Source: JAHBXL01 sp964409775 (GTDB taxonomy: Bacteria; Planctomycetota; Phycisphaerae; Phycisphaerales; UBA1924). Taken from it: DNA of 64,000 bases. The position numbers and the translations under genes are program-made. Where the stretch lies: assembly GCA_964409775.1 (NCBI GenBank), contig CAYPEI010000012.1, positions 37,179 through 101,178 of the forward strand. The letters run 5' to 3'. Under the pieces are notes generated by a model. It did not search any database. It saw only the letters and a list, made by a program, of their open reading frames with translations, and was not told the DNA's origin. Below are positions 34,456 to 43,462 of this stretch, in pieces. Numbering within the stretch: position 1 is the first letter of the stretch; each line of letters starts with the position of its first letter.

Positions 34456-35277
34456 ATGTCGAAGAAGCCCCGGAAGTCCGAAGAGAAGTCCAAGGACAAG
34501 TCGCTCAAGAACAAGGAGTACACCAAGGAACTCCGCAAACTGCAGGCCGACCTGTGCACCCTTCAGGAGTGGGTCAAGCACAAGGGACTTCGGGTCATCA
34601 TCGTCTTCGAAGGACGCGACGGCGCGGGCAAGGGCGGCACGATCCGCGCGTTGACCGAGCGGGTGAGCCCCCGCGTCTTCCGCGTCATTGCGCTCCCGGC
34701 GCCATCCGACCGCGAGAAGTCGCAACTCTATATCCAGCGGTACATCGCCCACTTCCCCGCGGCGGGCGAGGTCGTGATCTTCGATCGCAGTTGGTACAAC
34801 CGCGCGGGTGTCGAGCGCGTCATGGGCTTCTGCAACGACGACCAGTACGAGCGGTTCCTGAAACTCTGCCCCGCGATCGAGAGCGAGTTCGTCCGCAACG
34901 GCATCATCCTGATCAAGTTCTGGATGGAAGTCGGTAACGACGAGCAGGAGCGCCGATTCAAAGCGCGGATCGAGGATCCGCTCCGGCAGTGGAAACTCAG
35001 CCCGATGGACCTGCCATCGCGTGAACGGTGGTTCGAGTACTCGCGGGCACGGGACCGCATGCTCGAGGCAACCGACACCGAGACCTCGCCGTGGTACATC
35101 GTCCGCTCGGACAACAAGAAGCGTGCGCGTCTGAACTGCATCAGCCACCTGCTCAAGTTGATCCCGCACAAGAAACTGCCGCGGGAGAAGATCAAACTCC
35201 CATCGCGCTCGAAGAAGCACGCGTACGACGATCAGGCGTCGTTGAAGGGGCGTCGGTTCGTGCCGGAGGTGTACTAG
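34456..35277 (+). CDS. ppk2: Polyphosphate kinase 2
   Basis: A 273-residue PPK2-family kinase transferring phosphate between polyphosphate and nucleoside phosphates. Walker A is GRDGAGKGGT (residues 53-62), Walker B is FDRSWYNR (109-116) and the lid region has RVMGF. A single-domain PPK2 of this length may be class I (NDP-phosphorylating) or III. A Lys-rich leader covers the first 25 residues. GGAGG lies 8 nt before the ATG, which fixes the start despite a longer open frame. It heads an operon with an amidotransferase, SulP transporter and LOG protein. Confidence 0.93.
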   Translation: MSKKPRKSEEKSKDKSLKNKEYTKELRKLQADLCTLQEWVKHKGLRVIIVFEGRDGAGKGGTIRALTERVSPRVFRVIALPAPSDREKSQLYIQRYIAHFPAAGEVVIFDRSWYNRAGVERVMGFCNDDQYERFLKLCPAIESEFVRNGIILIKFWMEVGNDEQERRFKARIEDPLRQWKLSPMDLPSRERWFEYSRARDRMLEATDTETSPWYIVRSDNKKRARLNCISHLLKLIPHKKLPREKIKLPSRSKKHAYDDQASLKGRRFVPEVY

Positions 35278-35315
35278 CGCCTCGCCGCGGATGGCTGATG
35301 ACACGGAGATAGACC

Positions 35316-36143
35316 ATGTGCCGCTGGCTTGGGTATTCCGGGGCGTCGATCTCGCTTGAGCAGGTGCTGTTCAAGCCCAAGAACTCGCTGATCGATCAGA
35401 GCATGAGCGCCAAGTCCGCGGAGACACCGACCAACGGCGACGGCTTTGGCGTCGGGTGGTATGGGTCGCGTCCGTTCCCGGGCCTGTTCCGCAGCATCCG
35501 GCCGGCCTGGAACGACTTCAACCTGCGCGACTTGGCCGCGCAGATCGACTCACACCTCTTCCTGGCCCATGTCCGCGCGACATCGCAGGCGACGGTGCAG
35601 GAGACCAACTGTCACCCGTTCCGCTACAAGAACTGGCTGTTCGTGCACAACGGCGAGATCCACGGGATCGAGAAGTTCCGCAAGCGTCTGGTCGAAGCGG
35701 TCTCCGACGAACTGTTCACAGAGATCCTGGGCACAACCGACTCGGAGGTCATGTTCTACCTCGCCCTGACGCTCGGGCTCGAGCAGGACCCCCCCGGCGC
35801 GCTGTCACGCATGGCGGGCTTTGTCGAACGAGTGGCAAAGAAGCATGGCGTGCCCGAGACGCTGTGGATGACCCTCGGTCTCACCGACGGCCAGACGCTG
35901 TACGCGCTCCGCTACGCCAGCGACGGCGAGGCGCCGACACTGTACTACACCCGTGATGTCGAGGACGTGTACAAGATCAACCCGGACCTCGAGGGCAAGT
36001 TCTCGATAGACACGCGGTTCATCGCGTCGGAGCCTACGGGGAAAGCGCGCGAACTGTGGCTCACTGTGCCGCAGAGTTCGTTCCTGAAGGTCACCGGTTC
36101 CCAGATCGAGGTCACGCCGTTCAGGCCGAGCCGCGACGCATGA
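35316..36143 (+). CDS. Class II glutamine amidotransferase (YafJ-like)
   Basis: A 275-residue Ntn-hydrolase with the N-terminal catalytic Cys2 exposed after Met removal (MCRWLGYSG). HVRATSQATVQETNCHPF and FVHNGEIHG are the glutamine-binding motifs. The closest type is YafJ/EgtC-like stand-alone amidotransferases, with an unknown acceptor. It follows ppk2 by 38 nt, and its stop overlaps the SulP start (ATGA). Confidence 0.88.
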   Translation: MCRWLGYSGASISLEQVLFKPKNSLIDQSMSAKSAETPTNGDGFGVGWYGSRPFPGLFRSIRPAWNDFNLRDLAAQIDSHLFLAHVRATSQATVQETNCHPFRYKNWLFVHNGEIHGIEKFRKRLVEAVSDELFTEILGTTDSEVMFYLALTLGLEQDPPGALSRMAGFVERVAKKHGVPETLWMTLGLTDGQTLYALRYASDGEAPTLYYTRDVEDVYKINPDLEGKFSIDTRFIASEPTGKARELWLTVPQSSFLKVTGSQIEVTPFRPSRDA

Positions 36144-37825
36144 ACGCCGCCGCATGGGTACCAAGCGCCGGCTGGCTGCGGGCCTACCGCCGCCTCGATC
36201 TTCGCGCGGATGTCGTCGCGGGCATCACGCTCGCGGCGTACCTGATCCCCGCGGGAATGGGCGACGCCTCGCTCGCCGGGCTCGCACCTCAGACCGGTCT
36301 GTACGCCTGCCTGTTCTCGGGGCTGCTGTTCTGGATGTTCAGCAGTTCGCGGCAGACGGCGATCACCGTCACCTCGGCCATTTCCATCCTGCTGGGCACT
36401 TCCCTGGCGGGCCTGGCCGGGGGAGACCAGGTGCGACTCGCCGCGCTCGCGGCGTGCACCGCGCTCCTGGTCGCGGCCTACTCGCTGATCGCGTGGCTGC
36501 TGCGGGCGGGTGCGCTCGTCAACTTCATCTCCGAGACGGTGCTCATCGGCTTCAAGGCCGGCATCGCCGTGTATCTCTTCAGCACGCAGTTGCCCAAGTT
36601 CCTCGGCTTCAAGGGTTCGCACGGTTCGTTCTGGGAGCGGATGTGGCACATCATCACGCACGCATCGGACACCAGCCTGACCGCCGCGGGAGTCGGAGGA
36701 TGCGCGCTCCTGGTCCTCATCCTCGGCTCGCTCTTCATGAAGAACAAGCCGGTTGCGCTGTTCGTGGTGATCGCCGGCATCGTGTGCACGGCGGTGTTCC
36801 ATCTCGATCGCGCCGGCCTGCCGACGCTAGGCGCCGTGCCGCAGGGCCTGCCGCGGCCCGGTCTCCCGCTGATCTCCTGGGCCGACATTGATCCGATTCT
36901 TGAACTGTCCGTCGCCTGCTTCCTGCTTGCATCGGTCGAGACGGCGGCGATCGGTCGCACGTTTGCCGCCAAGCATGGGACGAGGTTCGATGCGAACCAG
37001 GAGTTTCTCGCGCTCGCCGCGGCGAATCTCGGCGCCGGGATCGGGCATGGATATCCCGTCAGCGGCGGGATGTCACAATCGCTGGTCAACGACGGCGCGG
37101 GTGCCCGCACGCCGCTCTCGGGGTTGATCGCCTCGGTCGTCGTGATCTGTGTCGTGCTGTTCCTTACCGGGCCGCTGTCGTTGCTGCCGCAGACCGTGCT
37201 CGCGGCGATCGTGCTGACGGCGGCGATGGGGCTCATCAAGGTCAAGGCAATCAAACTGCTCTGGCGGGTTGACCGCGCAGAGTTTTTCATCGCGTTCGCC
37301 GCGTTCCTGGGTGTGCTGAATGGCGGCATCCTCCGCGGCGTGTTCATCGGTTCGCTCCTCTCGATCCTCTGGCTGCTGCACCTCGCGTCGCGCGTGCGGG
37401 TTTCGTTCCTGGGGCGCATCCCAGGCACCGACCGGTACTCGGACATGGAGCGCCACCCGGACAACGAACCGACTCCGGGCACGCTGATCTGCCGGCCCGA
37501 GGGCGGGATCCTGTACTTCAACGCGGAGCATGTTCACGACCGAGTGATGAGCCGATTCAGGTCAGAGGCTGTCCGGCCTTCGCTGGTGGTGCTCGATCTG
37601 TCCGCTTCGCCGCGGATCGACATCGCGGGAGCGGAGGTGCTCATCCGCCTTGCCGAGGAACTCTCGGGCGAGAATGCCCGCCTGCGCATCGTGGAGGCGA
37701 GGTCGTCGGTCCGCGACCGGTTGCGCATGATGGCCACCGAGCAGAGGATCGGTCGAGTTGACCGCTTCTCGACGGTGGCCGATGCGGTCGCGGCTGGAAG
37801 AAGCCAATCCAACGATCATGTTTGA
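36140..37825 (+). CDS. SulP-family anion transporter with STAS domain
   Basis: A 561-residue membrane transporter. The SulP core has about 12-14 segments, starting with DLRADVVAGITLAAYLIPAGMGDASLAGL, where SulP proteins usually have an Ala-Tyr/Ala rather than Gly-Met. SVETAAIGRTFAAKHGTRFDANQEF is the family signature. The C-terminal STAS domain (about 455-550; LVVLDLSASPRIDIAGAEVL) is cytoplasmic. The substrate could be sulfate, bicarbonate or a dicarboxylate. The start overlaps the amidotransferase stop. Confidence 0.9.
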   Translation: MNAAAWVPSAGWLRAYRRLDLRADVVAGITLAAYLIPAGMGDASLAGLAPQTGLYACLFSGLLFWMFSSSRQTAITVTSAISILLGTSLAGLAGGDQVRLAALAACTALLVAAYSLIAWLLRAGALVNFISETVLIGFKAGIAVYLFSTQLPKFLGFKGSHGSFWERMWHIITHASDTSLTAAGVGGCALLVLILGSLFMKNKPVALFVVIAGIVCTAVFHLDRAGLPTLGAVPQGLPRPGLPLISWADIDPILELSVACFLLASVETAAIGRTFAAKHGTRFDANQEFLALAAANLGAGIGHGYPVSGGMSQSLVNDGAGARTPLSGLIASVVVICVVLFLTGPLSLLPQTVLAAIVLTAAMGLIKVKAIKLLWRVDRAEFFIAFAAFLGVLNGGILRGVFIGSLLSILWLLHLASRVRVSFLGRIPGTDRYSDMERHPDNEPTPGTLICRPEGGILYFNAEHVHDRVMSRFRSEAVRPSLVVLDLSASPRIDIAGAEVLIRLAEELSGENARLRIVEARSSVRDRLRMMATEQRIGRVDRFSTVADAVAAGRSQSNDHV

Positions 37826-37839
37826 AGGAGTCGGCGGGA

Positions 37840-38568
37840 ATGACTGATGCGTCTACCACTCCGGCAGGTTCAGGGAGCGTCAGCCTCGGCGACGAGGAGG
37901 CCGTCAAGAAGGTGCTCATCGACTCGGTGCTCGGCCTGTGGGAGGTCGTGAACAACCTGACTCGGATCAAGCCGACTCGTCGGGAGCGGTTCCGCGTGAC
38001 CATCTTCGGCTCGGCGCGGGCCCAGCCGGGCACCTTCGTGTACGAGGAAGTGAAGCGCGTCAGCGCAGCGCTCGCGGAGATGGGGTGCGAGATCCTCACG
38101 GGCGGCGGACCGGGCCTGATGCAGGCGGCCAACGAGGGCGCCGCAGGCGCCGGCAGCGCCGCCGGCGCTTCGGTCGGCATCCGCGTGGACCTGCCGTTCG
38201 AGCAGGAGGTCAACCCGTTCGTGGACCAGATGTTCGAGCACAAGACGTTCTTCACGCGGCTGCACCACTTCGTGCTGGCCTCGGACGCGTTCATCGTCGT
38301 GCCGGGTGGGATCGGCACGGTGCTGGAGATGCTGATGGTCTGGCAACTCCTGCAGGTCAAGCATGTCGAGGGCGCGCCGCTGATCGTCGTCGGGAAGATG
38401 TGGGAGGAACTGGTGGTCTGGGCACGGAGACACATGGTCGAGGGGGAGGTCGCGCTGGCGAACGCGGAGGACATGAACATCCCGGTCTGCCTGGAGAGTG
38501 CCGACGAGGCAATCGCCGCGGTGCGTGAGCATCATCGACGGTGGACCGAGCGACAAGGCGCCCGTTGA
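37840..38568 (+). CDS. LOG-family protein (lysine-decarboxylase-like Rossmann fold)
   Basis: A 242-residue protein with both LOG motifs: GGGPGLMQAANEGA and PGGIGTVLEMLMVWQ. LOG enzymes are nucleotide 5'-monophosphate ribohydrolases, known for cytokinin activation and also general nucleotide metabolism. GAAGGAG lies 9 nt before the ATG at 37840, better than the TTG at 37822. It follows the SulP gene by 14 nt. Confidence 0.87.
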   Translation: MTDASTTPAGSGSVSLGDEEAVKKVLIDSVLGLWEVVNNLTRIKPTRRERFRVTIFGSARAQPGTFVYEEVKRVSAALAEMGCEILTGGGPGLMQAANEGAAGAGSAAGASVGIRVDLPFEQEVNPFVDQMFEHKTFFTRLHHFVLASDAFIVVPGGIGTVLEMLMVWQLLQVKHVEGAPLIVVGKMWEELVVWARRHMVEGEVALANAEDMNIPVCLESADEAIAAVREHHRRWTERQGAR

Positions 38569-38625
38569 AGCGGGCATGAGGGCACACACCAGGCGGCGCC
38601 GCCGCCGGAGCAAAGGAGCACGAGC

Positions 38626-39297
38626 ATGTCACAGGGATCTTCGTTCAAGAGCAAACTCGAGGCGGTCAAGGCGGAGTTCGCGAAGTCGGTGGACAAGTTG
38701 AAGACAAGCGCAGCCGCGGATGCCAAGGATCTCGACAAGAGGTACCAGCAGTACGAGAAGGTGCGGATCGAACTGGCGGAGAAGGTGATCAAGCCGCGGC
38801 TGGATGAACTCGTCGCGCAGATCCCGGGGGTGAAGCACGATCTGAAGAAGGACATCGACGGCGCAAACCTGATCCTGAGTTTCCCGCGGACCCAGGAGCG
38901 GTCCGCGCTCGTCGAGATCATCCTGTCCATCTCGCACGACGACGCGTTCAAGCAGGTGCTGTTCGGGTACGAACTCCGGATCATCCCGGTCTTCATGGAG
39001 TTTGAGAAGTTCTCAAAGTTGACGCTGCCGCTCGACGGGCTGAAGTCCGACCTCGTCGCGGCGTGGCTCGACGAGCGCCTGCTGTCGTTCATGAAGACCT
39101 ACCTGAACATGCAGTTCGTCGAGCAGTATCAGCGCGACAACATGGCCACCGACCCGGTGCTCAACCGGCGGTTCCCCAGCAACCTCGCCGCGGGAACCAT
39201 CGAGCACAAGGGAACCACGTTCCGCTTTGCCTCGCCCGACTCCATGAAGATGTTCAAGGAAAACCCGGAGAAGTACGTCTCGCGCCTGGGCGGCTGA
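38626..39297 (+). CDS. Unknown protein with cysteine-free YHS-like C-terminus
   Basis: A 223-residue protein without signal or membrane segment. Residues 1-60 form a charged helix, probably coiled coil. The middle region (IDGANLILSFPRTQER...) is unrecognised. The last 45 residues, DPVLNRRFPSNLAAGTIEHKGTTFRFASPDSMKMFKENPEKYV, follow the YHS pattern, but both cysteine positions of the usual DPVCGM and FCS..C are replaced. AAAGGAG lies 8 nt upstream. It closes the ppk2 operon. Confidence 0.7.
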   Translation: MSQGSSFKSKLEAVKAEFAKSVDKLKTSAAADAKDLDKRYQQYEKVRIELAEKVIKPRLDELVAQIPGVKHDLKKDIDGANLILSFPRTQERSALVEIILSISHDDAFKQVLFGYELRIIPVFMEFEKFSKLTLPLDGLKSDLVAAWLDERLLSFMKTYLNMQFVEQYQRDNMATDPVLNRRFPSNLAAGTIEHKGTTFRFASPDSMKMFKENPEKYVSRLGG

Positions 39298-39396
39298 GGC
39301 CCGGGGGACTCACCGGAAGGAATGCTGCCGATCGCTCGACGCCCGCGCGGTCGCCGCGAGGTGTGCGCACGCGCACCCGATCATTGCTGGCCGCGG

Positions 39397-39879
39397 TCAG
39401 ATGCCCTGCCGGCCGAGGTCTTCTTCACAGATCAGCCGGAACTCCTTGCGTCGGAGTATCTGGCCGGCGAGCGTGGCGTCGTCCACGCAGATGGCGATGG
39501 TCGGGTTGCCCGTGGGGCTTGCCATAAGCGGGTAGGCGAACCGGATGTTCAGTTCCGCGCCCAGCAGGTACATGCACATCCGTTCGAGCGTGTGCCCCTT
39601 GCACAGTTCGACGCAGATGAGCGGGACTTCGGTGAACGGCAGTTGATGCCGCGTCAGCAGCAGTTTCGCCTCCTGGGCGTTGTTCGTGATGATCCGGACA
39701 ATCGCGCAGTCGCTCGCGTCATGCACGCTCAGCGCCGCCAGGTGCACCGGGGAGTGCTCGAAGGCCCGCAGCAGTTCGTACAACTTGCCGACGCGGTTGT
39801 CGAGGAAGACGGAAAACTGCGTCACGCTCGGCGTGGCATAGCCCTGAGTGGTTTCCGACGGTGACGATGCCTGAGACAT
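39397..39879 (-). CDS. ACT-domain protein
   Basis: A 160-residue soluble protein with an ACT-type amino-acid-binding fold, probably in tandem: VTQFSVFLDNRVGKLYELLRAFEHSPVHLAALSVHD begins the first domain and EVPLICVELCKGHTLERMCMYLLGAELNIRFAYPL the second. It resembles stand-alone ACT regulators seen in planctomycetes. GGAGG lies 5 nt before the ATG at 39879. It is downstream of isc genes on the same strand but separated by 181 nt and a palindrome. Confidence 0.78.
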   Translation of the reverse strand: MSQASSPSETTQGYATPSVTQFSVFLDNRVGKLYELLRAFEHSPVHLAALSVHDASDCAIVRIITNNAQEAKLLLTRHQLPFTEVPLICVELCKGHTLERMCMYLLGAELNIRFAYPLMASPTGNPTIAICVDDATLAGQILRRKEFRLICEEDLGRQGI

Positions 39880-39943
39880 TCCGACCTCCACCTTCCCCGC
39901 CGACCCGCTCCAACGACCGCCGGCGCCGCGGCGGCTGCCGGTC

Positions 39944-39959
39944 CTCAACCTCGGTTGAG
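39944..39959. promoter_or_regulatory. Palindrome upstream of the ACT gene
   Basis: CTCAACC-TC-GGTTGAG is a perfect 7-bp dyad 64 nt upstream of the ACT start. GATAAACT directly abuts it on the minus strand. It could be an operator, or the end of the isc transcript, although no U-tract follows. Confidence 0.4.
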
Positions 39960-40060
39960 TTTATCGGCCCTTGCGCATGGCGGAAAGCCGCCCAGAACCG
40001 GGCACACCGGCAGCCGGGCTAAAGGTCGGTTCGTTCAGCGCGTCGGATGAGCCCGGCGCG

Positions 40061-40438
40061 TCAGGCCGAGAAACTCGACCCGCACCCGCAGGTCGTGGTG
40101 GCGTTGGGGTTCTGGAAGACGAAGCCGCGGCCCATGATCTCGTCGCGGAAATCGATCACCGTGCCGTTCAGGTACAAAAGGCTCTTGGGGTCCACAATCA
40201 CCTTGATCCCGTGCTGCTCGAAGACCTCGTCGGTCTCCTTCTGGGTCTCGGTCAGATCCAGCAGATACGAGAAGCCCGAGCACCCGCCGCCCTTGACGCC
40301 GACCCGCAGACGGACCTTCTCCGCGTCGAGTTCCTGCTGCTGGATGATGTTCCTGACTTCCCGGGCTGCGCCCTCGGTCAGGCTGACCACGTCGCTGCCC
40401 TGGGTTGTCGTGCTATTGGTTGTCGCCGCCGTGGACAT
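40061..40438 (-). CDS. iscA: A-type iron-sulfur carrier (IscA/ErpA family)
   Basis: A 125-residue HesB-family protein carrying nascent Fe-S clusters. The three conserved cysteines are in GGGCSGFSY and the C-terminal CGCGSSF. A Ser/Thr-rich leader of about 20 residues precedes the domain. The ATG at 40438 begins closest to the conserved region. Third gene of iscS-iscU-iscA. Confidence 0.92.
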   Translation of the reverse strand: MSTAATTNSTTTQGSDVVSLTEGAAREVRNIIQQQELDAEKVRLRVGVKGGGCSGFSYLLDLTETQKETDEVFEQHGIKVIVDPKSLLYLNGTVIDFRDEIMGRGFVFQNPNATTTCGCGSSFSA

Positions 40439-40537
40439 GGGTGAACTCTCCGAAAAACCGCTCATTGATGGTACGCAGGGCGTCTGCGGGGGTTCGGCCG
40501 GGGCGAAGGCCATCTGCCGTCACTTCCGGCATGCGCG

Positions 40538-40972
40538 TCAGTGGGCGTGCTCGTGGTCATGATCCTCGACCGGGATGCCGTTCTTGGTCTTGTAATCCGC
40601 GATGGCCGCCTTGATCGCGTCCTCGGCGAGCACCGAGCAGTGGATCTTCACCGGGGGCAGGCTCAGTTCCTGCACGATCTCGGTGTTCTTGATCGCCAGG
40701 CCCTCGTCGAGCGTCCGCCCCTTGAGCCACTCGGTGGCCAGCGAACTGCTCGCGATCGCGCTGCCGCAGCCGAAGCACTTGAACTTCGCGTCCGCGATGC
40801 GGCCGGTCGCCTGGTCGACCTTGATCTGCAACTGCATGACGTCGCCGCACTCGGGCGCACCGACGAGGCCCACACCAAGGTCCTTGCGCTGCTTGATCTC
40901 GGCCTGCGTGCCGAACGAGCCGACGTTGCGCGGATTCTCGTAGTGGTCGATGATCTTTGGTCCGTATGCCAT
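40538..40972 (-). CDS. iscU: Iron-sulfur scaffold IscU
   Basis: A 144-residue scaffold on which [2Fe-2S] clusters are built. The three ligand cysteines lie in APECGD, KFKCFGCG and KIHCSVLAEDAI. The HxxxC spacing is kept, and an extra CFGCG cysteine is present. The tail ends in a His-rich HDHEHAH not usual for IscU. GGAG lies 9 nt before the ATG at 40972; the longer GTG frame has no conserved residues. Confidence 0.93.
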   Translation of the reverse strand: MAYGPKIIDHYENPRNVGSFGTQAEIKQRKDLGVGLVGAPECGDVMQLQIKVDQATGRIADAKFKCFGCGSAIASSSLATEWLKGRTLDEGLAIKNTEIVQELSLPPVKIHCSVLAEDAIKAAIADYKTKNGIPVEDHDHEHAH

Positions 40973-41059
40973 CGCTTCGCTCCAGTTGGCCGACTCAGAG
41001 AACCGTCGAGTCGGACGTTTCGGCAGTTGCCGCCTGGCAATCTGCCACTTGAACACTCC

Positions 41060-42301
41060 CTAGTGATGCGCCCACTCGATCTTCGTCAAGTCGATGCCTT
41101 CCTTGTGCATGTCGTACAGCGGGCTCAGGCCGCGGAGTTTCGTGACCGACTCGACCACCTTCTTCGCCGTGTAGTCCACTTCCTCCTCGGTCGTCCATCG
41201 GCCGAGGCTGAATCGCAGCGAGGAGTGCGCCAAGTCGTCGCCGATGCCCAGGCCCTTGAGCACGTAACTGGGCTCCAGCGACGCCGAGGTGCACGCGGAC
41301 CCGCTCGACATCGCGATGTCCTTGCAGGCCATCATCAGGCTCTCGCCCTCGACAAACCCGAAACTGATGTTGGTGATGTGGGGCAGGCGCTTCTCCGCGT
41401 GGCCGTTGATCTGGACATGGTCGAGGCCACCGGTGATCGCCTGCTCCAGCCGCCTGCGCAACTTGAGCAGCCGCTCCCCCTCGTGCTGCATCTCGGCGAG
41501 GGCCAGTTCGCACGCCTTGCCGAGGCCCACGATGCCGGTCACATTCAGCGTGCCCGACCGGAAGCCGCGTTCCTGCCCGCCGCCATCCACCTGCGCCACC
41601 AGACGCACCCGCGGCTTGCGCCGGCGGACGTACAGCGCGCCCACACCCTTGGGGCCGTAGATCTTGTGCCCCGACATCGACAGCAGATCGATGTTGTCCC
41701 GCTCCACGTTGACCGGCATCTTGCCCGCCCACTGCGTCGCGTCGGTGTGAAAGATGATGTCCTTCTCGTGGCAGAGCGCGCCGATCTCGCGGATCTCGCT
41801 CACCGTCCCGATCTCGTTGTTCGCCCACATCAGGCTCACCAGGATCGTGTCCGGCCGAAGCGCCGCCTCCACCTGGGCCCGCGTGATCACGCCGTCCCGC
41901 GGCGGATCGAGGTAGGTCACCTCGAAGCCCTCTTTCTGCAGACGCTTGCACGGATCCAGCACCGCCTTGTGCTCGATCTGGCAGGTGATGATGTGGCCGC
42001 GGCACTGTCCAGAGCCGGCCGCGGCCTTCTCGTACATCTCCGCCGCGCCCTTGATCGCCAGGTTGTTGCTCTCGGTCGCGCCGCTTGTGAAAACGATCTC
42101 TTTCTCGTTCGCTCCGAGCAGCGCCGCCACCTGCTCGCGGGCCCTGTCGACCCCCTCCTCGGCCTCCCAGCCGAAGCGGTGGTTCCGGCTCCCGGGGTTG
42201 CCGAAGATCTTCGTGAGATAGGGCAGCATCGCCTCGACCACGCGCGGGTCGCACGGCGTCGTCGCGGCATGATCCATGTAAACCGGCAGTTTCAGTGCCA
42301 T
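41060..42301 (-). CDS. iscS: Cysteine desulfurase IscS
   Basis: A 413-residue PLP enzyme releasing sulfur from cysteine for Fe-S clusters and tRNA thiolation. The N-terminal YMDHAATTP, PLP-lysine motif SGHKIYGPKG and catalytic-cysteine loop SSGSACTSASLEPS show a group I NifS/IscS enzyme. GAGG lies just upstream of the ATG. First gene of the isc set; no iscR precedes it. Confidence 0.95.
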   Translation of the reverse strand: MALKLPVYMDHAATTPCDPRVVEAMLPYLTKIFGNPGSRNHRFGWEAEEGVDRAREQVAALLGANEKEIVFTSGATESNNLAIKGAAEMYEKAAAGSGQCRGHIITCQIEHKAVLDPCKRLQKEGFEVTYLDPPRDGVITRAQVEAALRPDTILVSLMWANNEIGTVSEIREIGALCHEKDIIFHTDATQWAGKMPVNVERDNIDLLSMSGHKIYGPKGVGALYVRRRKPRVRLVAQVDGGGQERGFRSGTLNVTGIVGLGKACELALAEMQHEGERLLKLRRRLEQAITGGLDHVQINGHAEKRLPHITNISFGFVEGESLMMACKDIAMSSGSACTSASLEPSYVLKGLGIGDDLAHSSLRFSLGRWTTEEEVDYTAKKVVESVTKLRGLSPLYDMHKEGIDLTKIEWAHH

Positions 42302-42379
42302 GAGGTCCTCGCTGATCAGTCGCCCAAAGAGCCGGCGGCACGTTGGTTACGCTCCGCCAAGCCGCTTCTGTTGCGCTTT

Positions 42380-42396
42380 AGAATCATTCCAGTATA
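42380..42396 (-). promoter_or_regulatory. Promoter -10 and adjoining dyad of the isc operon
   Basis: On the minus strand TATACT (42396-42391) is followed at once by GGAATGATTCT (42390-42380), an 11-nt near-perfect dyad that would cover the transcription start about 80 nt before iscS. The -35 is poor, which would suit a regulated promoter; the regulator is unknown. Confidence 0.45.
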
Positions 42397-42468
42397 GCGC
42401 GCAAAATACCCTCGAAACCGCTGATTTCGGCCCTCGGGGTCCGTGATCCAGTTGCTCCACCGCGAGGT

Positions 42469-42909
42469 TCACGGCTTGCCTGACGGCCGCCTGTAGGTCA
42501 TCTCCACGCGGTTTCCCCGGCCCACGTACTCCACCCGGGCCATGTAGGCCCGCATGAGCAGGAGGCCGCGCCCGGTCGGACGCTCGATGTTCTCGTCCAG
42601 TGTGGGATCGGGGACATCTTCGGGTTTGAACCCCGCCCCCTGGTCCTCGATCGCGAGGTCCACGGTATCGTCGGTCACGGCGAACTCGACCCTTGCCGGC
42701 GTATCCGCCGGCAGGTTCTTGTGGCCGTGGCGGAAGGCGTTGACCAGCGACTCCTCGAGCGCAAGCCGCACGGCGAATCTCGCCGCGTCCGCGTAGCCGT
42801 GACGCGCCATCGCCTCGAGCAGCATCTCCTCGGCGCGCTCGATCTCCTCCCGATGATTGGTGATCAGGAGCAGGGCCGAATCAGGACTGGGCGTCGGGCT
42901 GGGCTGCAT
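42469..42909 (-). CDS. RsbW-like serine-kinase/anti-sigma ATPase
   Basis: A 146-residue GHKL ATPase. The N box is EESLVNAFRHGHKN, G1 is DQGAGF and G2 is GRGLLLMRAYM. Such proteins phosphorylate STAS antagonists and sequester sigma factors or act as two-component-like switches. It lies 60 nt after a STAS gene on the same strand, giving the usual antagonist/kinase pair. No sigma factor gene is adjacent. Confidence 0.88.
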   Translation of the reverse strand: MQPSPTPSPDSALLLITNHREEIERAEEMLLEAMARHGYADAARFAVRLALEESLVNAFRHGHKNLPADTPARVEFAVTDDTVDLAIEDQGAGFKPEDVPDPTLDENIERPTGRGLLLMRAYMARVEYVGRGNRVEMTYRRPSGKP

Positions 42910-42969
42910 CCAGGCCGCTTCTCGCTTTCCCCCGCAGGAGCACCCGCCGCGTCGCGGCGGCGGATCGGA

Positions 42970-43329
42970 TCAGGAAAAGCTGGCCAGCGCGGCCTCCGTG
43001 CTTTGGTGGATCGAGAACAGTTTGTCCAACTTGGTGATCTTGAAGACCTCGTAGATCTGCGGATCGATGTTCGCCAGGCGAAGTTGCCCCTTGCGGCCCT
43101 TCATCTTGTTGTTGATGGTGATCAGCGTCCCCAGCGCGGCCGAGGAGAGGTGATCCACGTTGGCGAAGTTGATCAGCAGTTTCGGGTTCCCCGCCGAGTC
43201 GATCAGCGTGCTGATCTCGTCGCCGATCTGCTGGATGTTGGCCTCGTCGAGGATGTTCCGGTCGATGAACTCGACCTGGGTGACGTCCTTTTCCTGCCTG
43301 ACGCGAAGTCGCGAAGAGCCGGTTGGCAT
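42970..43329 (-). CDS. STAS-domain anti-anti-sigma factor
   Basis: A 119-residue single STAS domain (SpoIIAA/RsbV type). DHLSSAALGTL near residues 59-69 contains the conserved phospho-acceptor serine. AGGAGA lies 7 nt before the ATG, and a TATCAT-like -10 is at about 43360. With the downstream RsbW-like kinase it forms a partner-switch module. Confidence 0.88.
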   Translation of the reverse strand: MPTGSSRLRVRQEKDVTQVEFIDRNILDEANIQQIGDEISTLIDSAGNPKLLINFANVDHLSSAALGTLITINNKMKGRKGQLRLANIDPQIYEVFKITKLDKLFSIHQSTEAALASFS

Positions 43330-43462
43330 CGCGGGTTCTCCTGGAGTGAATTCTCCTCCATGATACAGACCTCAACCCCGCCACGCTGGCCTTTCCCCAA
43401 TGAAAAACGCACGGCGCCGGTGCGCCGTGCGTTGGGGTGACTCTCGACGCCCGGGAGGCCGG

